Source of the DNA: JABFRZ01 sp964631945
Lineage (GTDB): Bacteria; Planctomycetota; UBA1135; GCA-002686595
Direction: 5' to 3'
NCBI GenBank assembly: GCA_964631945.1
Contig: CAZWAY010000014.1
Span: 1 to 64,000, forward strand
DNA: 64,000 bases
Within the stretch, counting starts at the first letter, position 1, and the number at the start of each line of letters is the position of its first letter. Position numbers and translations under genes: made by a program. Under the pieces are notes generated by a model, which made no database searches, was not told the DNA's origin, and saw only the letters and a program-made list of their open reading frames with translations. Below, in pieces: positions 40,581 to 51,245 of the stretch.

Positions 40581-41291
40581 ATGAACGAACGGGCCCCTCG
40601 CGACCCCGGCTCCGACTCCGTGCCGCCCGCGCGCCGTCTCGCCGGCCTCGAGCTGTGCGGCGAGCGGGTGCGCCTGCGCCCGCACCGCCGCGAGGACGCG
40701 TCCGCGGCCTTCGCGCTGCTGGCGGGCGCGGACGAGATCCTGCGCTGGTTGGTGTGGGACGGCCCCGCGCGGGCCGGCGAGCTCGAGGAGTACTACGCGA
40801 ACTGGCAGATCGAGGGCCCGCACGGGCCCGAGCTGCGCCTGGCGCTCGAGGAGCGCGCCAGCGGCGTGCTGGCGGGTTCGCTGGCGCTGCGCTTCGCGGG
40901 TCACGCCGGACAGGGTGACGTGGGCTACTGGCTCGGACTCCCGTTCCAGGGCCGCGGCCTCGGACGCGAGGCCCTGGCGCTGGTGGCGCGCCTCGCCTTC
41001 GCGCACCTCGGCGCCCACACCCTGTATGCCTGGGTCTTCGTGGGCAACCAGGCCTCGCGCCGGGTGCTCGAGAAGAACGGCTTCACGCTGGTGCGCACCG
41101 TGCCCGGGCGCGTCGTGAAGCGCGGCCGGCGCGTGGACGAGTGGCACCTCGTGCTGCTCTCGTCCGAGTGGCGGCGCCTGGCCGGTACGGCGCGGCCGAG
41201 CGTGGAGAGCGTGACCTTCGAGGAGCCGCGCGCGCCCGCCGCGCTGGATGCGCGCGAGCCCCCCTGCGCGCCCGGGGGCCGGCCGGGATAG
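40581..41291 (+). CDS. GNAT acetyltransferase (RimJ/RimL type)
   Basis: The 236-residue protein has the GNAT fold with acetyl-CoA loop GRGLGREALALVARLAFAHL and the later ASRRVLEKNGFTLV strand, typical of the RimJ/RimL/ribosomal-protein acetyltransferase subgroup. It is expected to acetylate an amine, perhaps a protein N-terminus; the substrate is unknown. The final 30 residues are low-complexity. A GGGAG ribosome site lies 8-12 bases before the ATG. Confidence 0.85.
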   Translation: MNERAPRDPGSDSVPPARRLAGLELCGERVRLRPHRREDASAAFALLAGADEILRWLVWDGPARAGELEEYYANWQIEGPHGPELRLALEERASGVLAGSLALRFAGHAGQGDVGYWLGLPFQGRGLGREALALVARLAFAHLGAHTLYAWVFVGNQASRRVLEKNGFTLVRTVPGRVVKRGRRVDEWHLVLLSSEWRRLAGTARPSVESVTFEEPRAPAALDAREPPCAPGGRPG

Positions 41292-41395
41292 CGCTCCGAG
41301 GCTCGCGGCGGTGACCATCCGCGCGCCAGTGGATATGCTCGCCTGTCCACGGCGGCGCGCGAGTTGCTTCGCACGAGTTCGCGCGCGCCGCGCCC

Positions 41396-43108
41396 ATGAA
41401 GCGCTCTCTGCTGGTCGTCCTCCTGCTCGCCCTGCCGCTGGCGCTAGGCGCGTTCCTGTGGCTCGCCGAGGGCGATGACGCGGGACGCGGCGTGCGCACG
41501 CTGCCGGCCGAGCGTGCGGAAGCGCCCACGGCGCCGGCGCCGGTGGTGGAACTGATCCCGCCGCCGGTCGTGCGCCAGTCCGGCGGCACGGCCTCGAGCA
41601 CGGTGCTGTGGCCGCTCAAGGTCGAGCTCGAGCTGCTCGAGCCACGCTTCCTGCCCAAGGAAGAGGGCGTCGTGCCGATCGGCACGGGCGCGGGCGCGCG
41701 CCTCTCCGGGCGCATCACCGGCGTCGACGACCAGGGCGCGGCGGCCGAGATCCGCTTCCTGGCCGGGGCCAACGCCGGGCGCGTGCTGCGCTGCGACGAC
41801 ACCGGGCGTTTCGGCGCGACCGACCTCTATCCCGGGCTCTCGCTGGTCGAGGTGCGCGGGATCGGGACGCTGGGCTCGCGGCGCGAGGTGCGCCTGCGGC
41901 GCGGGCAGGAGACGCTGCTCAACATCGGCTACGGCCGCCCGGGTTCGGTCTTCGGCAAGGTGCAGGACGCGAATGGCACCGGCCTGGACGGTGCGGCCGT
42001 GACGGTGGACGGGACGCGCGTCGTCACCGATGCGCAGGGCGGTTTCTACCTGCAGTCGGTGGCGGCCGGGCAGGTGCTGTGCGAGGTCGAGAAGGACGGC
42101 TTCGCGCTGTACCAGGAGCTGGTGTGGATCGCGGGCGGCCAGACCACCAACGCCGAGCGCATGACCTTCACGCTCAAGCCCGCCTGCGAGCTGCGCGTGG
42201 CGGTGCAGGGCAACGCCGGCGGCCCGGGCCCGGCGCTGCTCTACGTGCTCTCCGACCGCCCGCAGTACAACGCCAACTCGGCCTTCAAGAACGAGGGCTT
42301 CCCCTGGCACAAGCTGAGCCCGATCGAGGTCTGGCCGGGCACGCCGGTGACGATCCAGAAGCTGCGCCCCGAGGTCGTCAAGCTGCACCTCTTCCGACCC
42401 GGCGCGCGCGCGGCCGTCAAGGCCGTCAATCTGGGCGCGAACGTGCGCGACGTCGTGCTCGAGCTGCAGCCCGCGCCGATGCTGAGCGGCATCGTGAAGC
42501 AGGACGGCGAGCCGGTGCTGGGCGCCAGCGTCAAGCTCGAGGCGCCCGACCGCGTGCGCGCGACGCTGAACTACTTCAGCGAGCCGAGCTACTTCCTCGA
42601 GACCGCCGTGCTGCCCAACCTGCCGCCCGGGCTGCAGGAGACCAAGACCGACAAGCAGGGCCGCTTCGTGCTCAGCGCCTGGGCCGAGGCCAGCCCGGTG
42701 CGCTACCTCGAGGCGCGCGGCCCGGGCGGCGGCACGTGGGCCGGACGCTTCGTCAAGCCCGACGAGAGCGAGGTCGTGCTCGAGCTCGGCACGGTGAGCC
42801 TGGGCGATGCCACGCTGCTGGTCGACTTCCCCTGGCGCCACCAGGGCCTGCCGATCGAGGTCTGGATCGGCGGCGCGCCGACCTCCACCCAGGTCCTGGC
42901 CGCCGACCAGGAGCTCGAGCTCTCCAGCCTCGTGGCCGGCAAGTGGCGCGTGACCGTCACCTGGCACGCGCAGCCGATCAAGCCGGGCGAGGAGCTCCTG
43001 ATCGAGGACGTCAAGCACCTCGAGGTCGCGCTGCCCCCCGAGTGCATCGAGGGCCAGACCGAGGAACAGTGGAAGCGCGCCGGGCGGGAGTATCCGCACG
43101 GGAGCTGA
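41396..43108 (+). CDS. Exported protein with carboxypeptidase-regulatory-like domains
   Basis: The 570-residue protein has an N-terminal signal or anchor (about residues 4-24) and at least two carboxypeptidase-D-regulatory-like beta domains: LSGRITGVDDQGAAAEIRFL, VFGKVQDANGTGLDGAAVTVDGT with FYLQSVAAGQVLCEVEKDGFALY, and a later LSGIVKQDGEPVLGASVKLEA. These Ig-like modules are common in secreted and cell-surface proteins, where they bind or stabilise other parts. No enzyme motif is visible. A TATGCT box at 41334 gives a likely leader of about 50 bases. The gene ends 28 bases before hutH. Confidence 0.78.
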   Translation: MKRSLLVVLLLALPLALGAFLWLAEGDDAGRGVRTLPAERAEAPTAPAPVVELIPPPVVRQSGGTASSTVLWPLKVELELLEPRFLPKEEGVVPIGTGAGARLSGRITGVDDQGAAAEIRFLAGANAGRVLRCDDTGRFGATDLYPGLSLVEVRGIGTLGSRREVRLRRGQETLLNIGYGRPGSVFGKVQDANGTGLDGAAVTVDGTRVVTDAQGGFYLQSVAAGQVLCEVEKDGFALYQELVWIAGGQTTNAERMTFTLKPACELRVAVQGNAGGPGPALLYVLSDRPQYNANSAFKNEGFPWHKLSPIEVWPGTPVTIQKLRPEVVKLHLFRPGARAAVKAVNLGANVRDVVLELQPAPMLSGIVKQDGEPVLGASVKLEAPDRVRATLNYFSEPSYFLETAVLPNLPPGLQETKTDKQGRFVLSAWAEASPVRYLEARGPGGGTWAGRFVKPDESEVVLELGTVSLGDATLLVDFPWRHQGLPIEVWIGGAPTSTQVLAADQELELSSLVAGKWRVTVTWHAQPIKPGEELLIEDVKHLEVALPPECIEGQTEEQWKRAGREYPHGS

Positions 43109-43120
43109 GCGCGCGTGGGC

Positions 43121-43126
43121 TAGAAT
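43121..43126 (+). promoter_or_regulatory. TAGAAT -10 box, 10 bases before hutH
   Basis: TAGAAT, then ccgcgcgccc, then ATG; no ribosome site. Confidence 0.5.
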
Positions 43127-43136
43127 CCGCGCGCCC

Positions 43137-44672
43137 ATGCCGACCCTGACCCTCGACGGGCGCTCGCTGGCGCTCGACGACCTGGCGCCGCTCTTCGGCG
43201 GGGCGCTGCCGGAGGTGAAGCTCGCGCCCTCGGCCCTCGAGCGGGTGCGCGCGGCGCGTGCGCTGGTCGAGAGCGCGGTCGCCAGCGGGCAGGCGATCTA
43301 CGGGCTCACGACCGGCTTCGGGAAGCTCAAGAACGTGTTCATCGAGCACGCCGACCTCGGGCGCTTGCAGCTGAACCTGGTGCTGTCGCACTGCTGCGGG
43401 ATGGGCGAGCCGATGCCGCTCGAGGAGGTGCGCGCGGTGCAGGTGCTGCGCCTCAACAAGCTCCTGCGCGGGCACTCGGGCGTGCGCGTCGAGCTGGTCG
43501 AGGCCCTGGCGCGGCTCCTGAACAAGGGCTTCGTCCCGCTCGTGCCGCAGCAGGGCTCGGTCGGGGCCAGCGGAGACCTGGCGCCGCTCGCGCACATGGC
43601 GGCGGCCTACATGGGGTACGGCGAGGCCTTCGTGGGCGGGCAGCGCATGGATGCGGGCGCGGCCCTGCGGGCGGTGCGCGAGCCGCCGCTCGAGCTCGCG
43701 GCCAAGGAGGGCCTGGCGCTGATCAACGGCACCGAGGTGATCGGCGCGATCGGCGCGGGCGTGTTCCTGCGCGCGCGCAACCTCTCGAAGTGCGCGGACG
43801 CGATCGCGGCGCTCACGATCGAGGCGCTGTTCGGCTCCTCCAAGCCGTTCGACGCGCGCCTGGCGGAGCTCAAGGGGCAGAGCGGACACGCGCGCGCAGC
43901 CGGGAACGTGCGCCGGTGCCTGGCGGACTCGAAGGTGCTCGCGAGTCACGTGGACTGCGACCGCGTGCAGGACCCGTATTCCCTGCGCTGCGTGCCGCAG
44001 GTGCACGGGGCCTTCAAGCAGGCGCTCGAGCACGTCGAGGGCGTGCTGGCGGCCGAGATGAACTCGGTCACCGACAACCCGGTGCTGTTCCCCGAGACGG
44101 GCGAGGTCATCAGCGCGGGCCAGTTCCACGGCCAGCCGCTCGCGATGGTGCTCGATTACCTGGCCCTGGCCCTGTGCACGCTCGCCAACATCTCCGAGCG
44201 CCGCACCGAGCAGCTCGTCAACCCCGACCTCTCGCACCTGCCCGGCTTCCTGGCCGCCAAACCCGGCCTGCACTCGGGCCTGATGATCGCGCAGGTCGCG
44301 GCCGCGGCGCTCGCCAGCGAGAACAAGTCGCTCGCGCACCCGGCCTCGGTCGACTCGATCCCGACCAGCGCCAACCAGGAGGACCACGTCTCGATGGGCG
44401 TGACCGCGGCGCGCAAGGCGCGTTCGATCACGACCAACACCGAGCGGGTGCTGGCGATCGAGCTCTTGTGCGCGGCCCAGGCGCGCGACTTCCACCCCGA
44501 GTTCCAGGCCGGCAAGGGCGCGCAGGCCGTGCAGGAGTCCGTGCGCCGGCGCGTGCCGCCGCTCGAGCAGGACCGTTACCTGCACACGGATCTGGTGGCC
44601 GCCCACGAGTTGATCGTCTCGGGCGAGCTGCTGCGGGCCGTCGAGCAGGCGGTCGGGCTGCTCGAGGCCTGA
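43137..44672 (+). CDS. hutH: Histidine ammonia-lyase
   Basis: HutH converts histidine to trans-urocanate and ammonia, the first step of histidine use. The MIO cofactor is built from the Ala-Ser-Gly triad at residues 144-146 (GSVGASGDLAPLAHM). YGLTTGFGKLKNVFI near the N-terminus and QEDHVSMGVTAARKA, IELLCAAQA near the C-terminus are family signatures. The length (511) is normal. Phenylalanine or tyrosine ammonia-lyase are closely related; the Gln-Glu-Asp-His motif (QEDHVS) is typical of histidine lyases. Urocanase (hutU) lies 3.3 kb away in the same direction, with other genes between. Confidence 0.94.
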   Translation: MPTLTLDGRSLALDDLAPLFGGALPEVKLAPSALERVRAARALVESAVASGQAIYGLTTGFGKLKNVFIEHADLGRLQLNLVLSHCCGMGEPMPLEEVRAVQVLRLNKLLRGHSGVRVELVEALARLLNKGFVPLVPQQGSVGASGDLAPLAHMAAAYMGYGEAFVGGQRMDAGAALRAVREPPLELAAKEGLALINGTEVIGAIGAGVFLRARNLSKCADAIAALTIEALFGSSKPFDARLAELKGQSGHARAAGNVRRCLADSKVLASHVDCDRVQDPYSLRCVPQVHGAFKQALEHVEGVLAAEMNSVTDNPVLFPETGEVISAGQFHGQPLAMVLDYLALALCTLANISERRTEQLVNPDLSHLPGFLAAKPGLHSGLMIAQVAAAALASENKSLAHPASVDSIPTSANQEDHVSMGVTAARKARSITTNTERVLAIELLCAAQARDFHPEFQAGKGAQAVQESVRRRVPPLEQDRYLHTDLVAAHELIVSGELLRAVEQAVGLLEA

Positions 44673-44701
44673 AGCCCGCGCGGCGTGGCAAGGAAAACGG
44701 G

Positions 44702-44707
44702 TACTCT
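44702..44707 (+). promoter_or_regulatory. TACTCT -10 box, 7 bases before a small basic gene
   Basis: TACTCT, then cggcgtc, then ATG. Confidence 0.45.
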
Positions 44708-44714
44708 CGGCGTC

Positions 44715-44867
44715 ATGTCCAGACCCCAAGCCAAGAAGCACGGCTCTTCCCCGAAGCTGAAGATCAAGGGCGACCCCAAGGCCGCCGAGGACCGGCACCG
44801 CGGCAAGCGCCCGACCAGCGAGCGTCCACCCGCGCCGCGCGTGCCGCCGAAGCGCCGGGAACGCTAG
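44715..44867 (+). CDS. Small basic protein of unknown function (50 residues)
   Basis: The product is 50 residues, with about 30% Lys and Arg and many Pro, no hydrophobic core and no family I know. It begins MSRPQAKKHGSS. It looks disordered and could bind nucleic acid. The frame has a TACTCT box seven bases upstream and ends 8 bases before the convergent multiheme lipoprotein gene. The promoter box supports it as real, but a gene of this size is uncertain. Confidence 0.5.
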   Translation: MSRPQAKKHGSSPKLKIKGDPKAAEDRHRGKRPTSERPPAPRVPPKRRER

Positions 44868-44875
44868 CCCTGTCG

Positions 44876-47494
44876 CTAGCGCGTCGCCGCCGGCACGCTC
44901 ATCCAGCGCGCCGCCGCCGCACGCCGCTCGGCCGGGTCGGCCGTCGGATCGTAGCCGCGGTCCTCGCCGTCCTTCGCCAGGGCGCCGAAGGCGAGCTGAC
45001 GCGTGTACTCGTCCTCGGAGAGCAACAGCGAGGCCAGCGTGTGGCGCGCGGACTCGTCGCCCAGGACGAAGCGCGTGCGCGCGACCTGGGCCAGCAGGCG
45101 ATCGCCCGGGCCGGCGTCGAGCGGGACGCTGTTCGTTGCCAGCAGCGTGCGCACGCGTTGCTCGTAGCGCACGAGCGCGGGGCGCACGGCCGGATCGCCC
45201 AGACCCTCCAGGGCCCAGGCCGCCCAGGCCGCGACCGACAGCACCGGATCGCGCAGCGTCGCGGCCAGGGCCGGAGCCGCGCGGCGGTCGCCGATGCGCC
45301 CGAGGATGCGGCACAGCGCGGCGCGCTTCTCCGCGAAGCCCGGGGGATACTTGAGCCCGCGCACCAGCCCCGGCACGGCGTACTTGCCCATGCCGACCAG
45401 CTCCTCCTCGATGGCCTGGTCCTGCTCGGGCGTGGAGGCGACCATGTCGTTGCCGCCGATGTCGCCCACCAGCTTCCAGGCGTACGCTTCGGCGATGGGA
45501 TCACCGTCCTTCGGGAAGCGGTGGAGCCTGTCGGGCGCACCCTCCTGCGCCCACCAGCCCTGGAGGCGCGCGATCGCCTCCTGGCGCTCGGGTCGCGGCG
45601 CGAGCGGCTCGTAGCCGAGGTGCTGGCCGGTGACGGCGAAGAACAGCTCGAAGAAGGCCTCGCGCACCAGGTCGTCGCGGTGGTCGAGGCCCTCGAGCAG
45701 CGTCAGCATGCCGGCCGTCGAGCCGAGGCGCGCCAGGGCGTAGGCCAGGTCGCGGCGCGTCTCGGCGTAGTGCGCGCGGGCGAGCGCGCGCTCGAGCTCG
45801 GGCACGGCTGCGTCGACCCCGAGGTGCGCGAGCGCGAGGGCCGAGTTGCGGACCACGTCGGGGTCGGAGTCGGGCAGCAGCCCTTGCAGCGCCGGCGCGA
45901 GCGTCTCGGCGTGCACCGCGCCAGCCGCCTGGGCTGCGCTCGCGCGGTCGAGGGCGAGCGGCGCGGCCAGGCCTCGTCCGAGCGCGGCCTCGATCCCCGC
46001 GTCCTTCCACAGCACCTTGCTCAGGAACTCGCGCGCGTGCAGGCGCACGTACAGACGCGGGTCGTCGAGCGCGGCCACGATCGCCGGCCGCGCGGGCGCG
46101 CCGATCTTCTCGAGCACCTGCTGCGACTGGTTGTAGGTCTTGTTGTCCCAGGAGGCGAGCGCATCGATCAGGGCCGGCACCGCGGTGAGTCCGAGCGCAG
46201 CCAGCTTCTGGCGCGCCCGGCCGTTGGCCTCCGGCACCGGGAACTGGAACAGCTCGATCAGCTTGCGGATGTCCTCCGGCGAACTCCCCTCGGGCACGTC
46301 GACCGCGACCGCGCCGATCGTGGGCCGGTTGTAGTCCACCAGATTGGCGATGCTGGCGGTCTCGGGCGAGATGCCCTCGGGCGTCTTGAGCACGACCTCC
46401 GGCTCGCTCACGACCGGCTCACTGGACGGGGACAGGCCCGCGAAGGGCAGGCTGCGCGACTCGAGCACGCGCGACATGTCCGGGTGGTAGTCGTCGATCG
46501 GGTAGTAGAGCTTGAAGAACAGCGTGGTCTCGACCGTGCCGGACTCGATGGCGAGCGGAACCCGGTGCACGCGCTCCTCGCCACCCGGGATCTGCGTGTT
46601 GACCGGCAGCTCGAGGCCGTAGGGTCGCTTGTAGGGGTCGCGGAAGACCATGCGCGAGCGCGCGACCTCCTTGCCGTCGAGGTCGCGCACGACCACCAGC
46701 GACTCCACCGAGCGCTGCTTGAGCTCGGTCGGGAAGTTGTGGCCGGCGCCCTTGTTCTTGATCTTGACGACCGCCGCGTTGCCGTCGAGCGTGGCCTCGT
46801 AGGCGTAGGCGCGGTTCACGTGCTCGACGTTGCGCGAGCCCGGGAAGATGTGGCTGTGGGTCGTGCGCACCGGCCCGCCGACCGCGATCGGGCGCTCGAT
46901 CTCGCGCATGTGGCAGTCCATGCAGGTGCGCCCGCTGGCCTTGCCGGTCGGGCTCTTCTCCCACTGGAAGGGCGTGCCGTGGTTGCGGTGGCAGGAGGCG
47001 CAGGCCTCGACCGTGCCCACGTCGGGGTGGAAGGCGTCGCGGCACTGGGCACCGCCCTCGAAGGGCGCGTAGTCGTAGTCCGGCCGCCAGTGGCAGCTCA
47101 TGCACGTGTTGCCCTCTTCGAGCCCGAAGTAGCGGCGCTTCGGATTCTGTCCGACGCCGGTCTCGAAGATCGGGCGTGGCGTGTGGCAGACGATGCAGTC
47201 CTGGTGCGCGAAGCGCGCGGTGGCGAGGCGCACCTCTTCGTCCGTGAAGGCGCGGCCGTGGGTCGACTGCTCGTGCTCGGCGTAGATGTCAGGGTGGCAA
47301 CGCGCGCAGAAGGCGCTCTCCATCACGTCGTACTGGCGCGCCGGGGCCGCCGCGGACACGCTTCCGACCACCAGCGCGGCCCCGGAGCCGGTCGCGAGCG
47401 GGCCGGTGCTCGCCGGTGAGGGACTCGGCTCGATGCAGGCGACGAGCGGGACGAGGACCAGCAGGACGGCGGCGAGGTGCGGGGTCGGCGACAT
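44876..47494 (-). CDS. Pentaheme cytochrome c fused to HEAT repeats, lipoprotein
   Basis: The 872-residue protein starts with a lipoprotein signal (lipobox LVAC, about residues 15-19). The N-terminal 200 residues contain five c-type heme sites: CARCH, CIVCH, CMSCH, CASCH and CMDCH. A beta-rich region of about 150 residues follows (FPTELKQRSVESLVVVRDLDG). Residues from about 420 to the end are HEAT repeats, including TVGALIDALASWDN-like and VVRNSALALAHLGVDAAVPELERAL helices. It should sit outside the cytoplasmic membrane and pass electrons, with the HEAT part as a docking scaffold. No enzyme active site is readable. A TACGAT box lies 7 bases before the ATG. Confidence 0.88.
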   Translation of the reverse strand: MSPTPHLAAVLLVLVPLVACIEPSPSPASTGPLATGSGAALVVGSVSAAAPARQYDVMESAFCARCHPDIYAEHEQSTHGRAFTDEEVRLATARFAHQDCIVCHTPRPIFETGVGQNPKRRYFGLEEGNTCMSCHWRPDYDYAPFEGGAQCRDAFHPDVGTVEACASCHRNHGTPFQWEKSPTGKASGRTCMDCHMREIERPIAVGGPVRTTHSHIFPGSRNVEHVNRAYAYEATLDGNAAVVKIKNKGAGHNFPTELKQRSVESLVVVRDLDGKEVARSRMVFRDPYKRPYGLELPVNTQIPGGEERVHRVPLAIESGTVETTLFFKLYYPIDDYHPDMSRVLESRSLPFAGLSPSSEPVVSEPEVVLKTPEGISPETASIANLVDYNRPTIGAVAVDVPEGSSPEDIRKLIELFQFPVPEANGRARQKLAALGLTAVPALIDALASWDNKTYNQSQQVLEKIGAPARPAIVAALDDPRLYVRLHAREFLSKVLWKDAGIEAALGRGLAAPLALDRASAAQAAGAVHAETLAPALQGLLPDSDPDVVRNSALALAHLGVDAAVPELERALARAHYAETRRDLAYALARLGSTAGMLTLLEGLDHRDDLVREAFFELFFAVTGQHLGYEPLAPRPERQEAIARLQGWWAQEGAPDRLHRFPKDGDPIAEAYAWKLVGDIGGNDMVASTPEQDQAIEEELVGMGKYAVPGLVRGLKYPPGFAEKRAALCRILGRIGDRRAAPALAATLRDPVLSVAAWAAWALEGLGDPAVRPALVRYEQRVRTLLATNSVPLDAGPGDRLLAQVARTRFVLGDESARHTLASLLLSEDEYTRQLAFGALAKDGEDRGYDPTADPAERRAAAARWMSVPAATR

Positions 47495-47501
47495 GGGTTG
47501 G

Positions 47502-47507
47502 ATCGTA
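47502..47507 (-). promoter_or_regulatory. TACGAT -10 box, 7 bases before the pentaheme gene
   Basis: Minus strand TACGAT, then ccaaccc, then ATG. Confidence 0.5.
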
Positions 47508-47665
47508 GCGTGGGCCTGGCGACGCAGGCCAGGCGAGCGGGGGGAGTGGCGCGCGCGAGTTCGACGTGTGCGGTCCGTGGATGCCGACGGAGGAGTCACG
47601 CGAGGTAGCGCGCGCGTGACGAAAGTCGGGTCCGGCACGCGCGCCCGTGCAGCGGGGCAAGGAAA

Positions 47666-47719
47666 GCGGGCCGGAGGACTCGCGGCCTCCGGCCCGCACC
47701 AGGTCCCTTCCGAGGGACC
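47666..47719 (+). other. Two adjacent strong hairpins upstream of hutU
   Basis: GCGGGCCGGAGG (47666-47677) pairs perfectly with CCTCCGGCCCGC (47686-47697), and GGTCCCT (47702-47708) with AGGGACC (47713-47719). Neither is followed by a T-tract on the plus strand. They could form a folded leader RNA, a small RNA or a weak bidirectional end signal. Confidence 0.5.
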
Positions 47720-47968
47720 CCCTGCTTGGTTCCCCGCGCGGGCGGCTGGAGCGCGAGTGCGCGAGGCGTCGCCGATCATCGAGGGCATCCTCGAACTCGC
47801 CTCGGATCGGGTGCCGCGCGCATCACGTTCGCTCGTTCTCGGCAAAGGGTGATCCAGCGGATCGCGCGAGCGCCCCGCGGGGCTCGCCGCGCGCTTCCGG
47901 ACGCGCGGGTTGCAGTGTCGGGCGCCTCCGGGTCCACTGTGCGCCGAGCTCTGCGACCCGTCTCCGCC

Positions 47969-49686
<1,718 letters not shown>

Positions 49687-49690
<4 letters not shown>

Positions 49691-50310
49691 CGAGCCGCGG
49701 ATTCGACCGGTGGTGTGCCGGGAGTTCGGGACGGGCGCTGCGCGAGGAAGCGCGCGTGGAACCAGGGGTCGTTCGCGAGCTCGGGATGGAACGCAGTCGC
49801 GAGCAGCCCGGGCGCCTCGAGCGCGACCGCTTCGCCGTCGAGGCGCGCGAGCACGCGCACGCCGGGGCCGAGCGCGGTGAAGCGCGGGGCGCGTATGAAG
49901 ACGGCGGGCAGCGTGCGCGCGGGACCGTCCGCGGGTGTGAGCTCGACCGGACGCGCGAACGAGTCGACCTGACGGCCGTAGGCGTTGCGCACGACGGCGG
50001 CATCGAGCAGGCCCAGGGTGGGCGGCGTCCCGCCCGCGTCGCGCGCCAGCAGGATCGCGCCGGCGCAGGTACCGAAGAGTGCCAGCGAGCCCGCGCGCTG
50101 GCGCGCGCGCAGGCTCTCCCACAGCCCGAACAGCTGCAGCAGATGATGCAGCGTGGTGGACTCGCCGCCCGGCAGCACGAGGTGTGTGAGTCCCTCGAGC
50201 TCGTGCGGCGCGCGCACCTCGCGCGTGGGCACGCCGAGGCGCGCGAAGCAGGCGAGGTGCGGCGCGCTCGCGCCCTGCAGGGCCAGCACCCCGACGCCGG
50301 GCCCGCTCAT
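49687..50310 (-). CDS. pdxT: Pyridoxal 5'-phosphate synthase glutaminase subunit
   Basis: PdxT releases ammonia from glutamine and hands it to PdxS in the DXP-independent PLP pathway. The 207-residue class I amidotransferase has the oxyanion loop PGGESTT, the nucleophile Cys in LFGTCAGAILLA, and the His-Glu pair in FHPEL. The N-terminal VGVLALQGASAPHL is typical. It starts at an ATG overlapping the stop of pdxS (ATGA), so the two are translated together. Its stop overlaps hutU on the other strand. Confidence 0.94.
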
Positions 50311-51245
50311 GCGCCGCGCGTCTGCAGCAGCTCGTGCGCGCCGAGCTCGGAGCGCGCCACGCCCTTCATGGCGCCGCCCGTCTCGCGCTGGGCTTCGGCC
50401 ACCAGCGCGGGCTCGCGGAAGCGCGCCGCGGCCTTGACGATGGCGGCCGCCGTGCGCGCGGGCTGCTCGGACTTGAACACGCCCGAGCCCACGAACAGCG
50501 CCTCGGCCCCGAGCGCGAGACACAGCGCCGCATCCGCCGGCGTGGCGATCCCGCCCGCGGCGAAGCTGGGCACGGGCAGCGAGCCGCGCGCGTGCACGGC
50601 CTCGACCAGCGCCAGCGGCGCGCGCAGTTTCCTCGCCAGCAGGGCCAGCTCCTCGCGACCGGCCGAGCGCACGCGGGCGAGCTGGCGCTGCAGCTTGCGC
50701 AGGTGCCGCACGGCCTCGGACACGTCGCCGGTGCCGGCCTCGCCCTTGGTGCGGATCAGCGCGGCACCCTCGGCGATGCGCCGCAGGGCCTCGCCCAGCG
50801 AGCGCGCGCCGCACACGAAGGGCGCGCGGAAGGCGTGCTTCTCGACGTGGTGCTCGTGGTCGGCGGGCGTCAGCACCTCGCTCTCGTCGATGAAGTCCAC
50901 GGCCAGCTCCTCGAGCACGCGCGCCTCGACGAAGTGACCGATGCGGCACTTGGCCATCACGGGGATGCTCACGGCCGCCTGGATCGCGCGGATGCGCTCG
51001 ACCGCGGCCATGCGCGCGACGCCGCCCTCCCGGCGGATGTCGGCCGGGACGCGCTCGAGCGCCATCACCGCCGCCGCGCCGGCGTCCTCGGCGATGCGCG
51101 CCTCCTCGGGCGTGGTCACGTCCAGGATCACGCCGCCGCACAGCATGCGCGCGAGCCCGACCTTCAGCTCGAAGGCCTGGTCGTTCGAGTGGGGGGCGCG
51201 GGCGGTGGTCGCGGGCGCGGGGCTGAGCAGGCTCTCGGGCGTCAT
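50307..51245 (-). CDS. pdxS: Pyridoxal 5'-phosphate synthase synthase subunit
   Basis: PdxS builds PLP from ribose-5-phosphate, glyceraldehyde-3-phosphate and ammonia. The 312-residue protein has the highly conserved stretch VIMDVTTPEEARIAEDAGAAAVMALERVPADIR (here with VILD), MAKCRIGHFVEARVLEEL with the catalytic Lys, FIDESEVLTPAD, and FVCGARSLGEALRRI. C-terminal FAAGGIATPADAALCL and VGSGVFKSE bind phosphate. It is the middle gene of a three-gene overlapping operon, between the PLP decarboxylase and pdxT. Confidence 0.95.
   Translation of the reverse strand: MTPESLLSPAPATTARAPHSNDQAFELKVGLARMLCGGVILDVTTPEEARIAEDAGAAAVMALERVPADIRREGGVARMAAVERIRAIQAAVSIPVMAKCRIGHFVEARVLEELAVDFIDESEVLTPADHEHHVEKHAFRAPFVCGARSLGEALRRIAEGAALIRTKGEAGTGDVSEAVRHLRKLQRQLARVRSAGREELALLARKLRAPLALVEAVHARGSLPVPSFAAGGIATPADAALCLALGAEALFVGSGVFKSEQPARTAAAIVKAAARFREPALVAEAQRETGGAMKGVARSELGAHELLQTRGA

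Larger units (their letters stand above)
47495..47968. other. Gap between the pentaheme gene and hutU
   Basis: These 474 bases hold the minus-strand promoter box at 47502-47507 and two strong hairpins at 47666-47719. I see no convincing gene here; the frames that cross it have no promoter, ribosome site or family match. The leader of hutU therefore probably begins within this stretch. Confidence 0.5.

Noticed and set aside
47286..47852. Plus-strand frame covering the gap upstream of hutU
   Set aside because: It begins antisense inside the pentaheme gene, has no ribosome site or promoter box and no recognisable domain.
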